Source of the DNA: Paramicrosporidium saccamoebae
Taxonomy: Eukaryota; Rozellomycota
Assembly (NCBI GenBank): GCA_002794465.1
Contig: MTSL01000213.1
Location: 30,377-84,018 of the forward strand
Direction: 5' to 3'
Length of the DNA stretch: 53,642 nucleotides
Below the pieces are notes generated by a model. That model did no database searches. It saw nothing but the letters and a program-made list of their open reading frames with translations, and was not told the DNA's origin. Position numbers and translations under genes: made by a program. How positions within the stretch are numbered: the first letter of the stretch is position 1; each line of letters opens with the position of its first letter. Shown in pieces: positions 32,364 through 42,408 of the stretch.

Positions 32364-33953
32364 ATGCAAGTACTGCTATTGACTGTGCTGGTGACCACCG
32401 TTGCTGGTCTATGGGTCTCCTTCACGTTAAACAATCTACATCGGTATGGCAGTAGACAGACTGTGGTGGCCCTCATGTCGATTTTCAGCCTGGGGAGGAG
32501 GAATATCGACATCATTTGCCAAATGTTGGCGTCTCGTGAATATGATTTGCACACTATTTATGATGAAATCACAGAATCTAGTAATAGGGCAGACTTGCTG
32601 AGCAGCCTGTACGAGGATCAAAACCTACATGATTTACTATTCAATGCGCGCAAATTGATACATAACCACCGACTTGCATATTTAGTTCTGCTAAGGACCC
32701 CGACAAGATACAAGGGGAATTTGGTCTCTGATGCGTCAACAACAGCAATTAACATTGCACAATTGTATGGATTTCCTTTACTCCTGAAGGCACGTCTGAT
32801 ATACATTGCAGTGAATGCTCAGATGGGCAACGTAGAGACTTTGGAGTGGCTGGCGGAGTATCTAGCTGGATCTAGCATCAAAGAAGCTCGGGGTGTGATG
32901 AATCTACTAAGCCCTCAAGAAATGACACCACATGTTCTGCAAGTATTTCTTGACCGACTTAATGAAGATGCAATTTTTTTGCAAACGTTTTTACATGATG
33001 ATGATGCAATGGTCATGGATCTCCTGAGAAGGTTAATGGTGTTATGTGTAGCGGTGAGGCTGAGGAATAAAGATTTATCCCCACAGCAGCAGCTTGTGGG
33101 AATGGAAAGGTGGAAGCGGATTCGAGGAATGAGATTGTTCTACAAGAAAAAGGAAATTAGCGGAGAGTCACTATATTCCTTTGCAATGAACCAGATGGAA
33201 TCGGACGATGGTAAGCTTAGAGAACGAGCGATGGATGCACTGAGTTATTGGGGATTATCCACACGGGACAGGTCGTATTGGGGAATGTTGACGGGATTAA
33301 TGGAGTTGGGAGAAGGAGATGTGGCTTGGTTCTTCCGGACTGTGCGCAGAGAATCAGTTGCTCCCATGACGTTCCTTTCCCTCTGTCGACAGTTCATAAC
33401 GATATGCCTGGAACATTTGCCAAGATTTAAGGACTGGCCCGATGAGTATTTTTTTTACGAGCTACTCCCTCTCAATGTGGTTGTGCAAGAGTGGATGCGT
33501 GGGGGACAATTTACCCTTTTGCAAGCCGATGAGATGCACTATTCAACGCTGATAGAAGCGGAGGGCGAAATACTTGAATATTCAAAGCTTCCCTGGAACG
33601 GACACGTGGGCGAAGGGCGTGTTACTACATGGATTGGCGACGCACTAATTGCAAAGCTCCAGAGAATCTTATCTGGCTCAATATACACATCAGGGTCATT
33701 TGTAACATGTATGGCCCTGACCATCCCATATTTGATCGCCTGCAAAAAGAAGCTGGACTTTTCCAGAGCATTCCAGGATCTTTCACCTAATGCCACTTGG
33801 AAACAGTTGTATCATTATCTCGACCGGAACTTTCCGTCCAAAAGGAAGCTTGCTTCATTTATTGCACAAATGGAAGACTTGACAGAGTATTTTACGTTTA
33901 CATCCGTACGAATTCTTATAGATAGTTCGTACTACTATCACGCAATCCCATAA
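32364..33953 (+). CDS. Tandem secreted helical family, copy 2
   Basis: 529 residues. Signal peptide MQVLLLTVLVTTVAGLW, then VSFTLNNL. The family blocks are all present: IYDEITESSNRADLL; ARKLIHNHRLA; LEWLAEYLAGSS then MTPHVLQVFLDR; SYWGMLTGLMEL; TTWIGDALIAKLQ (WIGDALI block); TIPYLIACKKK; and terminal TEYFTFTSVRILID. A basic stretch (GMRLFYKKKEISG) near residue 255 is specific to this copy. It begins 9 nt after the stop of copy 1, so an independent promoter in the gap is impossible; it must use sequence inside copy 1 or a shared transcript. Unknown function. Confidence 0.85.
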   Translation: MQVLLLTVLVTTVAGLWVSFTLNNLHRYGSRQTVVALMSIFSLGRRNIDIICQMLASREYDLHTIYDEITESSNRADLLSSLYEDQNLHDLLFNARKLIHNHRLAYLVLLRTPTRYKGNLVSDASTTAINIAQLYGFPLLLKARLIYIAVNAQMGNVETLEWLAEYLAGSSIKEARGVMNLLSPQEMTPHVLQVFLDRLNEDAIFLQTFLHDDDAMVMDLLRRLMVLCVAVRLRNKDLSPQQQLVGMERWKRIRGMRLFYKKKEISGESLYSFAMNQMESDDGKLRERAMDALSYWGLSTRDRSYWGMLTGLMELGEGDVAWFFRTVRRESVAPMTFLSLCRQFITICLEHLPRFKDWPDEYFFYELLPLNVVVQEWMRGGQFTLLQADEMHYSTLIEAEGEILEYSKLPWNGHVGEGRVTTWIGDALIAKLQRILSGSIYTSGSFVTCMALTIPYLIACKKKLDFSRAFQDLSPNATWKQLYHYLDRNFPSKRKLASFIAQMEDLTEYFTFTSVRILIDSSYYYHAIP

Positions 33954-34099
33954 TTGCCAACTTGAAAGGGATGGGCTATTAAATGGGCTGGCAACACATT
34001 AATTACAAACTCTAACAATGTTATCTGGCTCAATATCCACACGAGACGATTGACGATTAATTCATGTTGTTGCCTCATGTTGCTGCCATGTCGTTAATC

Positions 34100-34232
34100 C
34101 ACATTACAACTTTATATTACTAATTCACATTACAATTCTACATTACTAATTCACATTACAACTTTGCATTACTAACTCACATTACAACTTTGCATTACTA
34201 ATTAAAATTACAACTTTTCATCATTAATTTGC
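34100..34232. repeat. 25-nt tandem repeat upstream of copy 3
   Basis: About five imperfect units close to cattactaattcacattacaacttt fill the 312-nt gap between copies 2 and 3, ending about 35 nt before the start of copy 3. No other feature is visible in 33954-34265, apart from a tatctggctcaatat string shared with the 3' part of copy 2. Confidence 0.85.
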
Positions 34233-34265
34233 AAATCTCCTACTATACAAGTTCCCTCTCCATCA

Positions 34266-35852
34266 ATGGCTCACACACAATCAGACACTCACTACAGCGC
34301 ACTAGTCCGGGGTATAATGACTATTTTCCAGTTGCTAGTCTTTATTACATGCGTTGCCTCGCTTGAGATCCAATTTACAGAAAAAGAACTAGTGTATAAT
34401 GGAACGTTCGAGTCCATGGAGGTCATTTTCAAATCGATTAGTTTCAGCCTGCCGAATGCTATGAAAGTGGCAGAGATGTTTCGTTCGCCATTATATGAGT
34501 ATGCAATCCATTATGATGGAATTGGAGAGACTAAAGAATGCATTGACCAGCTGGTAGAGTTGGCAAAAGAAAAAGAGTTGAATGCCGCGCTGCTCTCCGT
34601 ATCCAAATTGGTTGCCGATCCAAGACTTGCGCGTAGAATCCTGGCCGAGAATATTCCACTTGAAACGTGTCTGGTATGCATAGAATCCGAAATTGGAGGG
34701 TTGCGACTAAGAATGACCGATGAATGGGTACAAGAGAGTCTAATGCTTCTTGCCACCAAGCAACTCTCCCGTATGGATTCTCTTTGCTGGCTGCGGCAAT
34801 ACCTAGAACACGCAACTAAGGCAAAGATTTCTCGGCTGGCAGAGCTGCTAGTCCCGAACATGACACCCGATATTATCGCACTGCTTCTACCCAAGACAAA
34901 TGCAGTGTTTTTGGAAAATTATTTATCTACTGATGTACTCTGCAGACTGCTAATTGTCTCTTTGGCAAAAATGACGTGTCAGGCTAGTCTCACTCCTCTG
35001 CAAGAGAGTATAATTTATGCTCGTTGGCAGGATTTCTCCTTAGAGACAGTCCGAATTCACGAAGAATCACATTCTGGTGACGTATTCACAAGCTTCAAAG
35101 ACCATCATTTAAGTGATTCTGAGCCTGCGGCGGATCCGCAATTGTTTGTAAAAGTGTTTGGACTGTTGGCCAATATAGGAAAAGACAGAAGCGATCTTTC
35201 GTTTTGGGCAATTTTGGCAAAATTGCTTCTACATTGCGATGGCGTCGTGGATCAAGGCGTGTGCATGGAGCGAACCGCATGGTACCTTGAAACTGTAGAT
35301 TTCTCGATAGTTCCGCCATCCGTTATTAGAGAGCTGATATTTCGCCATGTTCCGCGATGGGATGATTCCTATTTTAAAAAGACTTTGGAACGTATCCCGA
35401 CGAGTCATATCCCTAACAGATTGCTGCTTCCACAAACTGCCTTGCAACGATGGGTGCGCTACCCGCCGTTCATAATGCTACCACAAAAACATGACCGGGA
35501 CCTAAAAACTTGGGAAAAAGTCGCAAGTCTCATTGTTGGCCGGCGAGTACTCCCGCTGAACGTGTGGGTCTGTGGCCAATGGATCGGCGATGCGCTCATT
35601 CGGCGCGCAGAGTCCACCGTGCAGAGCATTGAGGGAATGCTAATGGCCTGGCCGTATTTGCTCCTGACGGGGCGAAAAATGGCCATGGGAGCGCTCTTTG
35701 AGGATACGGATCAGAACTGGCAAATGTTCATCCGTCGAGTAAATGTTTTAGCTAATCGTAATCAAAGGATGATGCTAGAAGCATTTTACATTCCAAGGTT
35801 CTTTACCATTGAGACATTGCGCATGCTAATAGACAGCACCTTTAAGCAGTAG
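34266..35852 (+). CDS. Tandem secreted helical family, copy 3
   Basis: 528 residues from 34266, or 511 from the ATG at 34317, which gives a normal signal peptide (MTIFQLLVFITCVASLE) and is preferred. Family blocks: IQFTEKEL; HYDGIGETKECIDQLVEL; VSKLVADPRLA; LCWLRQYLEHAT then MTPDIIALLLP; SFWAILAKLLLHCD; GQWIGDALIRRAES; AWPYLLLTGRK; and terminal PRFFTIETLRMLID. It shares more of its N-terminal helices with copies 1, 4 and 5 than with 6. Intronless. Function unknown. Confidence 0.85.
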   Translation: MAHTQSDTHYSALVRGIMTIFQLLVFITCVASLEIQFTEKELVYNGTFESMEVIFKSISFSLPNAMKVAEMFRSPLYEYAIHYDGIGETKECIDQLVELAKEKELNAALLSVSKLVADPRLARRILAENIPLETCLVCIESEIGGLRLRMTDEWVQESLMLLATKQLSRMDSLCWLRQYLEHATKAKISRLAELLVPNMTPDIIALLLPKTNAVFLENYLSTDVLCRLLIVSLAKMTCQASLTPLQESIIYARWQDFSLETVRIHEESHSGDVFTSFKDHHLSDSEPAADPQLFVKVFGLLANIGKDRSDLSFWAILAKLLLHCDGVVDQGVCMERTAWYLETVDFSIVPPSVIRELIFRHVPRWDDSYFKKTLERIPTSHIPNRLLLPQTALQRWVRYPPFIMLPQKHDRDLKTWEKVASLIVGRRVLPLNVWVCGQWIGDALIRRAESTVQSIEGMLMAWPYLLLTGRKMAMGALFEDTDQNWQMFIRRVNVLANRNQRMMLEAFYIPRFFTIETLRMLIDSTFKQ

Positions 35853-35996
35853 TAAAACAGTTATATTTGCGCTTTATTGCAACCACGCAGTGGTATATCT
35901 GTAATCCATGCATCCTCGATAATTTATTATTTGGCAACACGCGACTCTCCTGGTTGTCGGCCCAGCCAGCAAAGTATTTTGGACTGCTTTATTAAT

Positions 35997-36190
35997 GTAG
36001 CGTAGTGGGGATAATACCACAGACGGGAAGGGGGGTTGTTCACTGCTAATCCTAGAACAGTATGGATACACATCTCACTGTGCTCACATACCCAGCAAAG
36101 CGATCCACTCTAGCACACAAATACCCAACTAATCAACCCTCTGCCTCTACGTCACATAGCCAATTAATCAATCCTCTACATCACAATTAA
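35997..36190. repeat. Dispersed repeat A, copy 2
   Basis: Starts tagcgtagtggggata at 35998 and continues with ccacagacgggaagg, ttgttcactgctaatcctag, agtatggatacacatctcactg and the ctacgtcacatagccaatta block, matching 11941-12175 and 41953-42121. It ends about 45 nt before the ATG of copy 4. Confidence 0.88.
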
Positions 36191-36235
36191 GATCCCTGGT
36201 CTGTAAATAAGCAATCTCACAATTGGCAATATTTC

Positions 36236-37768
36236 ATGTTAGCACTCATCGTACTATCACTCCCATTCGTGCTCTCCGTCAAAGTTTGCATCTCGCCGAG
36301 GCAATTTGCACGACAATTTAGCCGAAACTGCATCGATGTAGTGGTTGGAAGTTTTGAGATAGAAGCACGGAATTTACTTGCCTTTACGGAGCTACTCAAT
36401 AGTGACGAATACAATTATCGTCAGCATTATGATATTATTGTCGAATCGCCCGAAAGAACCGAACAGCTGCAGACTCTTATTAAGCAAGAGTCACTGCACG
36501 GTGAGCCATTACTTAGTGTCAGCAAGCTGGTTATTAATCCACAACTCGCCCAGACCATGTTTAGCAATGGGAGGAGATATTCGGGAGTGCTGGTGAGCAA
36601 GCTTCCCGTGAACAACCTTGAGCAAGTAGAGTTTTATTGGAGCAACAGCCATCTGTTTAGAAGGATTATTTGCTATGCGCTTGAAAATCAGATGCATCTG
36701 GTGGAAGACTGGGACTGGCTATATGGATATCTCAATGTCGCTGGCTCTGACACAGCCCGGTGGCTGCTATTCAAGATAGGAGTGGATATGTCCGCTGCTA
36801 TGCTGTATCGCTTTGTTTATAAATTCCCCAGCCTCATGTCAGCATATCTGGAGTGGAGTGGTCCGGATTACCTCTTGCAGGCAATTAATGTACATTTGGT
36901 GAGGCTGATCTATGGCGTGCAGTTGACATCAGCACAATTGCATGCGCTAAAGAGAGGATGCAGAGAGGTCACAAATATTCGTCTACTGCAGCTAGTTGAG
37001 TGGGTCTTGTCTCCATCCTCAGGAGCGTCCCAAAAAGGCTACAGCGCGCTGTTAGAGAGTCTATACCGACTTGCTTTGTTTCAGAATAATCGAATAGTGT
37101 GGACCATCATAGGCCACGTCATTCGTTTATGCGATCTATTCTATATGCCCAACTGTGCAGAGATAGTCGCTAAATATCTGCAAACGGTGAAAATGGAAAA
37201 TACCTGTCCTTGGATGGCCCGAGCGCTGATAAGCAAGCATCACAATATTTCCTCCCCTATTATTACGCGCTTCCCTGCTACCTTCATACCCTATCAACGC
37301 CTGCCACTGCCGCTAGTTCGGTCCTTGTGGCTGCGAGACAGTCCGCTGACTACTTGGATTGGCCAGGCATTGCCGGTGCGGGACGTTTCCATTCTCATCA
37401 AAAACTTTCAAAGGGGTATCATGGGACTACCCGTTAACCTGGATAGCTCCTTGGACGCTGGTGAAATGTGTTGTACTGAGTGGTTCATCACCAAGTTCAC
37501 ATCACTGGGGCCATCTGACAAGATTGAGCTCTTGAGAGCCATGATTGTGTCATGGCCATACTTGATTTTTCAACGATTGCAAGTCCGCCATCCCCTGATC
37601 TACGATGATGTGGATGCTGACTGGGAAACTTATTTCCACCGACTGACTTACCGGCTGGATATTGACCGGCTATACTTGCTAGATCTGTGGGAGCTGGCAG
37701 GGCAGACAAACGTTATGACATATTTTACCCCTTCCACACTCCAACAGCTACTCACGGCCAAACAATAA
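36236..37768 (+). CDS. Tandem secreted helical family, copy 4
   Basis: 510 residues. Signal peptide MLALIVLSLPFVLSVKVC, then the strand-like ISPRQF. Family blocks: HYDIIVESPERTEQLQTL; VSKLVINPQLA; WDWLYGYLNVAG followed by SAAMLYRFVYKF (the MTP motif is degenerate here); VWTIIGHVIRLCD; LPLPLVRSLWLRDS then TTWIGQALPV; SWPYLIFQRL; and the terminal MTYFTPSTLQQLL, nearly identical to that of copy 1. Intronless. Repeat A lies directly upstream. Function unknown; secretion inferred. Confidence 0.85.
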   Translation: MLALIVLSLPFVLSVKVCISPRQFARQFSRNCIDVVVGSFEIEARNLLAFTELLNSDEYNYRQHYDIIVESPERTEQLQTLIKQESLHGEPLLSVSKLVINPQLAQTMFSNGRRYSGVLVSKLPVNNLEQVEFYWSNSHLFRRIICYALENQMHLVEDWDWLYGYLNVAGSDTARWLLFKIGVDMSAAMLYRFVYKFPSLMSAYLEWSGPDYLLQAINVHLVRLIYGVQLTSAQLHALKRGCREVTNIRLLQLVEWVLSPSSGASQKGYSALLESLYRLALFQNNRIVWTIIGHVIRLCDLFYMPNCAEIVAKYLQTVKMENTCPWMARALISKHHNISSPIITRFPATFIPYQRLPLPLVRSLWLRDSPLTTWIGQALPVRDVSILIKNFQRGIMGLPVNLDSSLDAGEMCCTEWFITKFTSLGPSDKIELLRAMIVSWPYLIFQRLQVRHPLIYDDVDADWETYFHRLTYRLDIDRLYLLDLWELAGQTNVMTYFTPSTLQQLLTAKQ

Positions 37769-38313
37769 TCCTGCCAATGCAAATCGGTAGGCCTTGCCGA
37801 GTGGCATGTACAAGAGGAATTTTGCCAGCTATGACTCTCACTAACTGTGCATGTGCCGCGTAGTAAAAAAGCACCACGGTGCCAATTTAAATGAGCGGCA
37901 AGGAACTGTTCCTTATCAATTGGAATGAACTTGTTGACATAGTGTCCAAAAATTAGAGAGTCGATCTTTCCATTCCTTGACTCACTCTCCTTTTCATATT
38001 TGGACAAATACCCAGCACCAAGCACCCAGTACTCAGCACCCAGCTAAATACTCCACTATCTCACAAATCCATCGCTCTACAGTATTACAGGATCAGGGAA
38101 GCCCAAGGACCGTTCCATATTTTTCTTTATGCCGGATCGATAGGACGGCCACCTGTCATTTTAATACTTGAACAATAATGTCACATTAAATTGATCAAAC
38201 CGCCCATGGTTATCGGCCCCTCAAAACTCCTCAATATTATTCCAAATCACACATTATCATCATCAGCCATTGATTCCGAGTAAATGATTGGTCTTTGCTT
38301 CACTCTCTAGCGG

Positions 38314-39813
38314 ATGCTTGTCGTGGCGCTTTTGGTGCAAGTCTGTGCAGGCTTTATAGTACGATTTTACCCAGAAGGACTGACTCGCTCCCTTGGCGAG
38401 ACTTCAAGGGCAATACTGGGTAGCTACCTTATTAATGAGGAGGGAATTGAAACGATCCACAAGCTGCTCCAATATGAAGGATGTAATTTTCAATGCTATT
38501 ACAATGGGATTCGCGAAACGACCGAACGTGTAAAGCTCCTCACGCCATTCATGCAGGATAAAAGATTGCACAAGACCATTTTCAGTGGGGGAAAGTTGAT
38601 TGGAGACTTGGGATTGGCGCATACGCTGCTCAACAGTGGATGGGGAGAGTACACTGGAACAGTGTTGGACGTGCTTCCACAGAATCCAATCACATTCTGG
38701 CGAGGCTATGAGACACTTCGGATGCTTATTGAGAATGCCGTGGAGCGAGGAGAAGAGTGCGTGGATTACCAATGGCTGCGCCGGTACTTGAGAATTGCAT
38801 ATCCAGAAGCCGCCAACTCCCTATTAAGATTGTTCACTCCGAAAATGACGCCCACGATCCTCACTGAATTTCTGCTGTTTGCCTATCTGGAGGCTTATAT
38901 ACCAGCGGGGCTTCCAGATATCGAACTATTAGAGCGTTCGGTGATGACGATTGTGACGGGCCACCGACTCAACATAGATTGCCGCATTCGCTTCTGGGCC
39001 TCTATTCCGGAATACTTGGGCGGCGTATCTACCGTCATAATCGCGTCGCTGCTTGATACGGTAATGAATGGAGATCCTACAGATGAAAACTACATAGAGT
39101 TGTTGTCATTGTCTTTTCGGTTTGCGCAGAGGCAGAGATCGAGGCCCTGGTGGAGCGTCATTGCGTATTTGACTAGCATTTGCCACGAGCGAAAAATCAG
39201 TGAGGGAGTTTGTATGGGTACTGCTGGGATATATCTTGGCACTGTCCCACCTAGCTATACCAACCCTAACGATATTAAATTGGTCACAAAGGCCTACAGG
39301 AGCGGAATCGATGTAAACATGCGTACCAGGTTTCCCTTGCACTACTGGCCCATAGAATATCGACCATTAGACGTCCGTTTGGCTGCTTGGAGACAGCAAA
39401 TGCCGATAATTCAATGGTCGTTTCACCGTGCAAGCACATTAGACGCAGTCTTGGAAGGTGTTTTGATAATGCGTAGTTATCCATCAAATGTCACATTACA
39501 ATCGACATTGCTCGGAGAATACCTCATACAACATGTGAAATGGGTAATGAGATTGACTGTCAACAAACCAGATCCCACATTAGCTATCATCATGTCGCTT
39601 CCTTACCACGTGCGGGCGGGACGGAAATGCCCCATCTGGCAGGATATTGATCTAACGGGAGGATGGGCCAAAGTGGTCAATAGGTTGACTATTAAATCAA
39701 GTTTGGCTACTAGAAAACGGGTCTGGAAGCTCTTGGAAATATCTCGGCTGTCGTCACAATTTGCCCCTTCTGAGGTCTTTGTCTATGCAAACATTGTAGT
39801 AATTGATATATAA
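38314..39813 (+). CDS. Tandem secreted helical family, copy 5
   Basis: 499 residues. Signal peptide MLVVALLVQVCAGFI, then VRFYPEGL. Family blocks: YYNGIRETTERVKLLTPF; GGKLIGDLGLA; YQWLRRYLRIAY followed by MTPTILTEFLLF; PWWSVIAYLTSICH; and SLPYHVRAGRK. The C-terminus departs from the pattern (SSQFAPSEVFVYANIVVIDI instead of YFTPxxLxxLL), so the last 15-20 codons may have drifted or been replaced. No WIGDALI block is visible. The 545-nt gap before it (37769-38313) is the second largest in the array and shows no gene. Confidence 0.83.
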   Translation: MLVVALLVQVCAGFIVRFYPEGLTRSLGETSRAILGSYLINEEGIETIHKLLQYEGCNFQCYYNGIRETTERVKLLTPFMQDKRLHKTIFSGGKLIGDLGLAHTLLNSGWGEYTGTVLDVLPQNPITFWRGYETLRMLIENAVERGEECVDYQWLRRYLRIAYPEAANSLLRLFTPKMTPTILTEFLLFAYLEAYIPAGLPDIELLERSVMTIVTGHRLNIDCRIRFWASIPEYLGGVSTVIIASLLDTVMNGDPTDENYIELLSLSFRFAQRQRSRPWWSVIAYLTSICHERKISEGVCMGTAGIYLGTVPPSYTNPNDIKLVTKAYRSGIDVNMRTRFPLHYWPIEYRPLDVRLAAWRQQMPIIQWSFHRASTLDAVLEGVLIMRSYPSNVTLQSTLLGEYLIQHVKWVMRLTVNKPDPTLAIIMSLPYHVRAGRKCPIWQDIDLTGGWAKVVNRLTIKSSLATRKRVWKLLEISRLSSQFAPSEVFVYANIVVIDI

Positions 39814-40147
39814 ACTAATAGTCTCTATGGCCATCACATTTCAAGTCATTGCGTTTATAGCAATCTTGAACTGAGATTACTTTTTTAATCAGCCTTTACT
39901 AAAGATACAAAACTCCCAGCTTATTGCGATATCGTTGTGTAATAAACATGCCCAAAGAGGTGGTTTCCGGTCTAGCCGGTGACATCAACGAGTGTTCCTC
40001 AGTACTCCCATCTGGGCATGGCATTCCAATCTCGATCGTAGTGATGCAAGAGTTAAATCACAGCTTCAATTCAGCAATCTACCGCTCCAACTCAGCAATC
40101 TTAATTTTATGCTGGACGATGGGCCAATTTAATAACCAGGGATTAAC

Positions 40148-41716
40148 ATGTTGTTTCTGTTGTTACTTCATAGCGTAGCTGCCTTGAGCATCACTTTCGA
40201 GCCACACACACTTGCCCGAGACACTCCTGCCAGGTCCATCGGGCTCGTGTTTAAAACCTTTCGTATCAATCCGAAAAATTTGAAAACTGTGGCTGATATA
40301 CTCTTATATGATGGATTCCACTATGGGCACCATTTTAATGTGCTCGAGTCAGTGAACAGATGGAGTCAGTATCAGTTCTATGTAGGATATACTGAATTAC
40401 ATGGAACCATTTTTTCACCTCCTAAGCTGGCGTGCAATCCTCCGCTGGAATTTTCACCCACAAAGGGCTACACAGGAGCTATTTTCGGGCCGTATAATTA
40501 CCCTCCAGAAATGGACTTTGATCCAGGCGCGCTCCGCCAAATGTTAAAGTATGGCATTACTCACCAAGTCAGCGATATGCAATCGTTAAGTCTGTTTGAG
40601 CAATTTATTGGAATGAGCAGAACTAAAGAGGCCCAATGGCTGTTGCGTCGGCTAACTGCTCGTGAAGTGTTTCCAGAACTGCTGGCCATCTTTCTTGAAG
40701 GGTGCAAAAACACTATACTTTCTTCATATCTCCACCAGGATCTTGAGCCTGATGAACGGCTAATAAGACATTTGAATGTGCATTTGGCCAAATTCAGTCA
40801 CAAAGGCATACTGACTAGACGGAAAAAGAACCGCTTAGAGGAGTCATCCTTTTTTCTGGACAGTAATGGACCCCATTTCAAACTGAACACTATTGCGCGC
40901 CGACTGCTGGCATACACTAACAACAACTGCTCACACCGTGACAGCGCTGCCCAGGCGACAGATTTTGGAGAATTGTTTGAAGGATTAAAAACGTATGCCA
41001 GCGACACGCGAGCATACTGGGGAATGATGATCACACTAATTGCAGAGTCGTTTGTGATGAAATCTGTTAGCACCGAACAGCCTAACGACGCGGTTAATTG
41101 GCTTCTTTCGAAGGATACGCAGTTCTTTCCGATTTTACCAATGAAACTCTTGGTGTCCAGGATGCCGCAACTAGCAGACAAAGTGTCGTCACGGTATTTT
41201 CCAATCACACAATGTGAGTTGCTTCCGCGAATGCGACACTGGATGGAAGCAAAGGTGATTCAGGTTACAAAAGACTCGATCGATTCAGAGGCAAGGTCGG
41301 TTGAAGAGATGAAATGGCTCTTCCTGGACCACATCAATGTTGGTGTATGGCCGGTGAATCTTTATTGTTCCCGGAATGGAAATCTCATGGATTGGACGAT
41401 TGAAAGGGCAAATTGCATTCTGGAATCTGACATTTTCGACAATATGTCCCAGAGCTGCTTGCAATCGTACGATTTGGTAGAGGAGGCCATGATCCTCGTC
41501 TTTGGTGTCATTCCGTATCTGCTCTTTGAGCGGCGTCGTGTTAACTTGGAAAAGTTTCTCCCTTTTCAATTGAAAACGTGGTCTGATGTGTTTACTCATC
41601 TGAAGACAATGTGTGATGGTGATCCGCGACTGGCAACGCAAGCCCAAGAGGTGCTATCACTGTCTTTGATTAGCGATTACTTTTCCCTTGATGAGATACG
41701 AACCCTGATAGGGTAG
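40148..41716 (+). CDS. Tandem secreted helical family, copy 6 (divergent)
   Basis: 522 residues. Signal peptide MLFLLLLHSVAALS, then ITFEPHTL. Family blocks are recognisable but drifted: HFNVLESVNRWSQY; PPKLACNPPLE; LFEQFIGMSRTKEAQWLLRRL; AYWGMMITLIAES; MDWTIERANCIL where the WIGDALI block would be; GVIPYLLFERRR; and the terminal SDYFSLDEIRTLI. A basic KNRLEESS segment lies near residue 230. It is the most diverged member by eye. Intronless; the 334-nt upstream gap has no visible feature. Unknown function. Confidence 0.82.
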   Translation: MLFLLLLHSVAALSITFEPHTLARDTPARSIGLVFKTFRINPKNLKTVADILLYDGFHYGHHFNVLESVNRWSQYQFYVGYTELHGTIFSPPKLACNPPLEFSPTKGYTGAIFGPYNYPPEMDFDPGALRQMLKYGITHQVSDMQSLSLFEQFIGMSRTKEAQWLLRRLTAREVFPELLAIFLEGCKNTILSSYLHQDLEPDERLIRHLNVHLAKFSHKGILTRRKKNRLEESSFFLDSNGPHFKLNTIARRLLAYTNNNCSHRDSAAQATDFGELFEGLKTYASDTRAYWGMMITLIAESFVMKSVSTEQPNDAVNWLLSKDTQFFPILPMKLLVSRMPQLADKVSSRYFPITQCELLPRMRHWMEAKVIQVTKDSIDSEARSVEEMKWLFLDHINVGVWPVNLYCSRNGNLMDWTIERANCILESDIFDNMSQSCLQSYDLVEEAMILVFGVIPYLLFERRRVNLEKFLPFQLKTWSDVFTHLKTMCDGDPRLATQAQEVLSLSLISDYFSLDEIRTLIG

Positions 41717-41779
41717 ACCTGGATTGATTTGGCCTCTAGTTTATCTATTTTACCTGGTTGAGTTTGTGCTAGCCCATAG

Positions 41780-41915
41780 GTTAAAGGTTCTGTTGATGAG
41801 TGAACTGCTTTTTATTAAAGTGTATAGCTTCTTTCTAGGTAGCCATTCTTAATATAACCAAACTGGCCGGTGGGACCGCTATCTGGGTCGGACACCAACA
41901 ATAAGTGGATAACAG
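41780..41915. repeat. Dispersed repeat C, copy 2
   Basis: Direct-orientation counterpart of 2440-2575 (see there), placed just upstream of repeat A copy 3 in the 804-nt gap between copies 6 and 7. Confidence 0.8.
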
Positions 41916-41952
41916 GTTCGCTAGACAAGTTTTTATAAAATTTGTAGTGAGT

Positions 41953-42121
41953 GTGTCGCGTAGTGGGGATAAATAGTATGGACTGTCAGGCGGAAGGGGG
42001 GGGGTTTATTCACTGCTAATCCTAGAATAGTATGGATACACATCTCACTGTCCCCAAATACCCAGCAACTAATCAACCCTCTACGTCAAATACCCAACTA
42101 ATCAGTCTTCTACGTCACAAG
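41953..42121. repeat. Dispersed repeat A, copy 3
   Basis: Opens tgtcgcgtagtggggata, then shares cactgctaatcctagaatag, tatggatacacatctcactg, tccccaaatacccagcaact and ctacgtca blocks with 11941-12175 and 35997-36190. A further block at 42191-42221 matches 26830-26862. Confidence 0.88.
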
Positions 42122-42280
42122 TGTATTAAAGGCCCTGTTAAATGATATCCGATTCTGATGGGTAATCTTGATAGTTATCCCACAATCCGGTGTGTTACGA
42201 GTGGTAGTCTATATGCCACATGCCTTAATCAATACCTACTTGTGAGACTAGTAATAAAGCTCTGCAGTGGGGGTTTCCTG

Positions 42281-42408
42281 TTCGTGGCTGTACTATCTCA
42301 AAACACTCTTGCACATTAACTGGTCCGTGGCTGTACTATCTCAAAACACTCTTGCACATTAACTGGTCCGTGGTTATACTATCTCAAAACGCTTTTGCGC
42401 ATTGGCAG
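42281..42408. repeat. 43-nt tandem repeat, three units
   Basis: The unit is close to tggtccgtggctgtactatc followed by tcaaaacactcttgcacatt. The first two units are almost identical and the third carries several substitutions. It lies about 110 nt upstream of copy 7. Confidence 0.92.
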
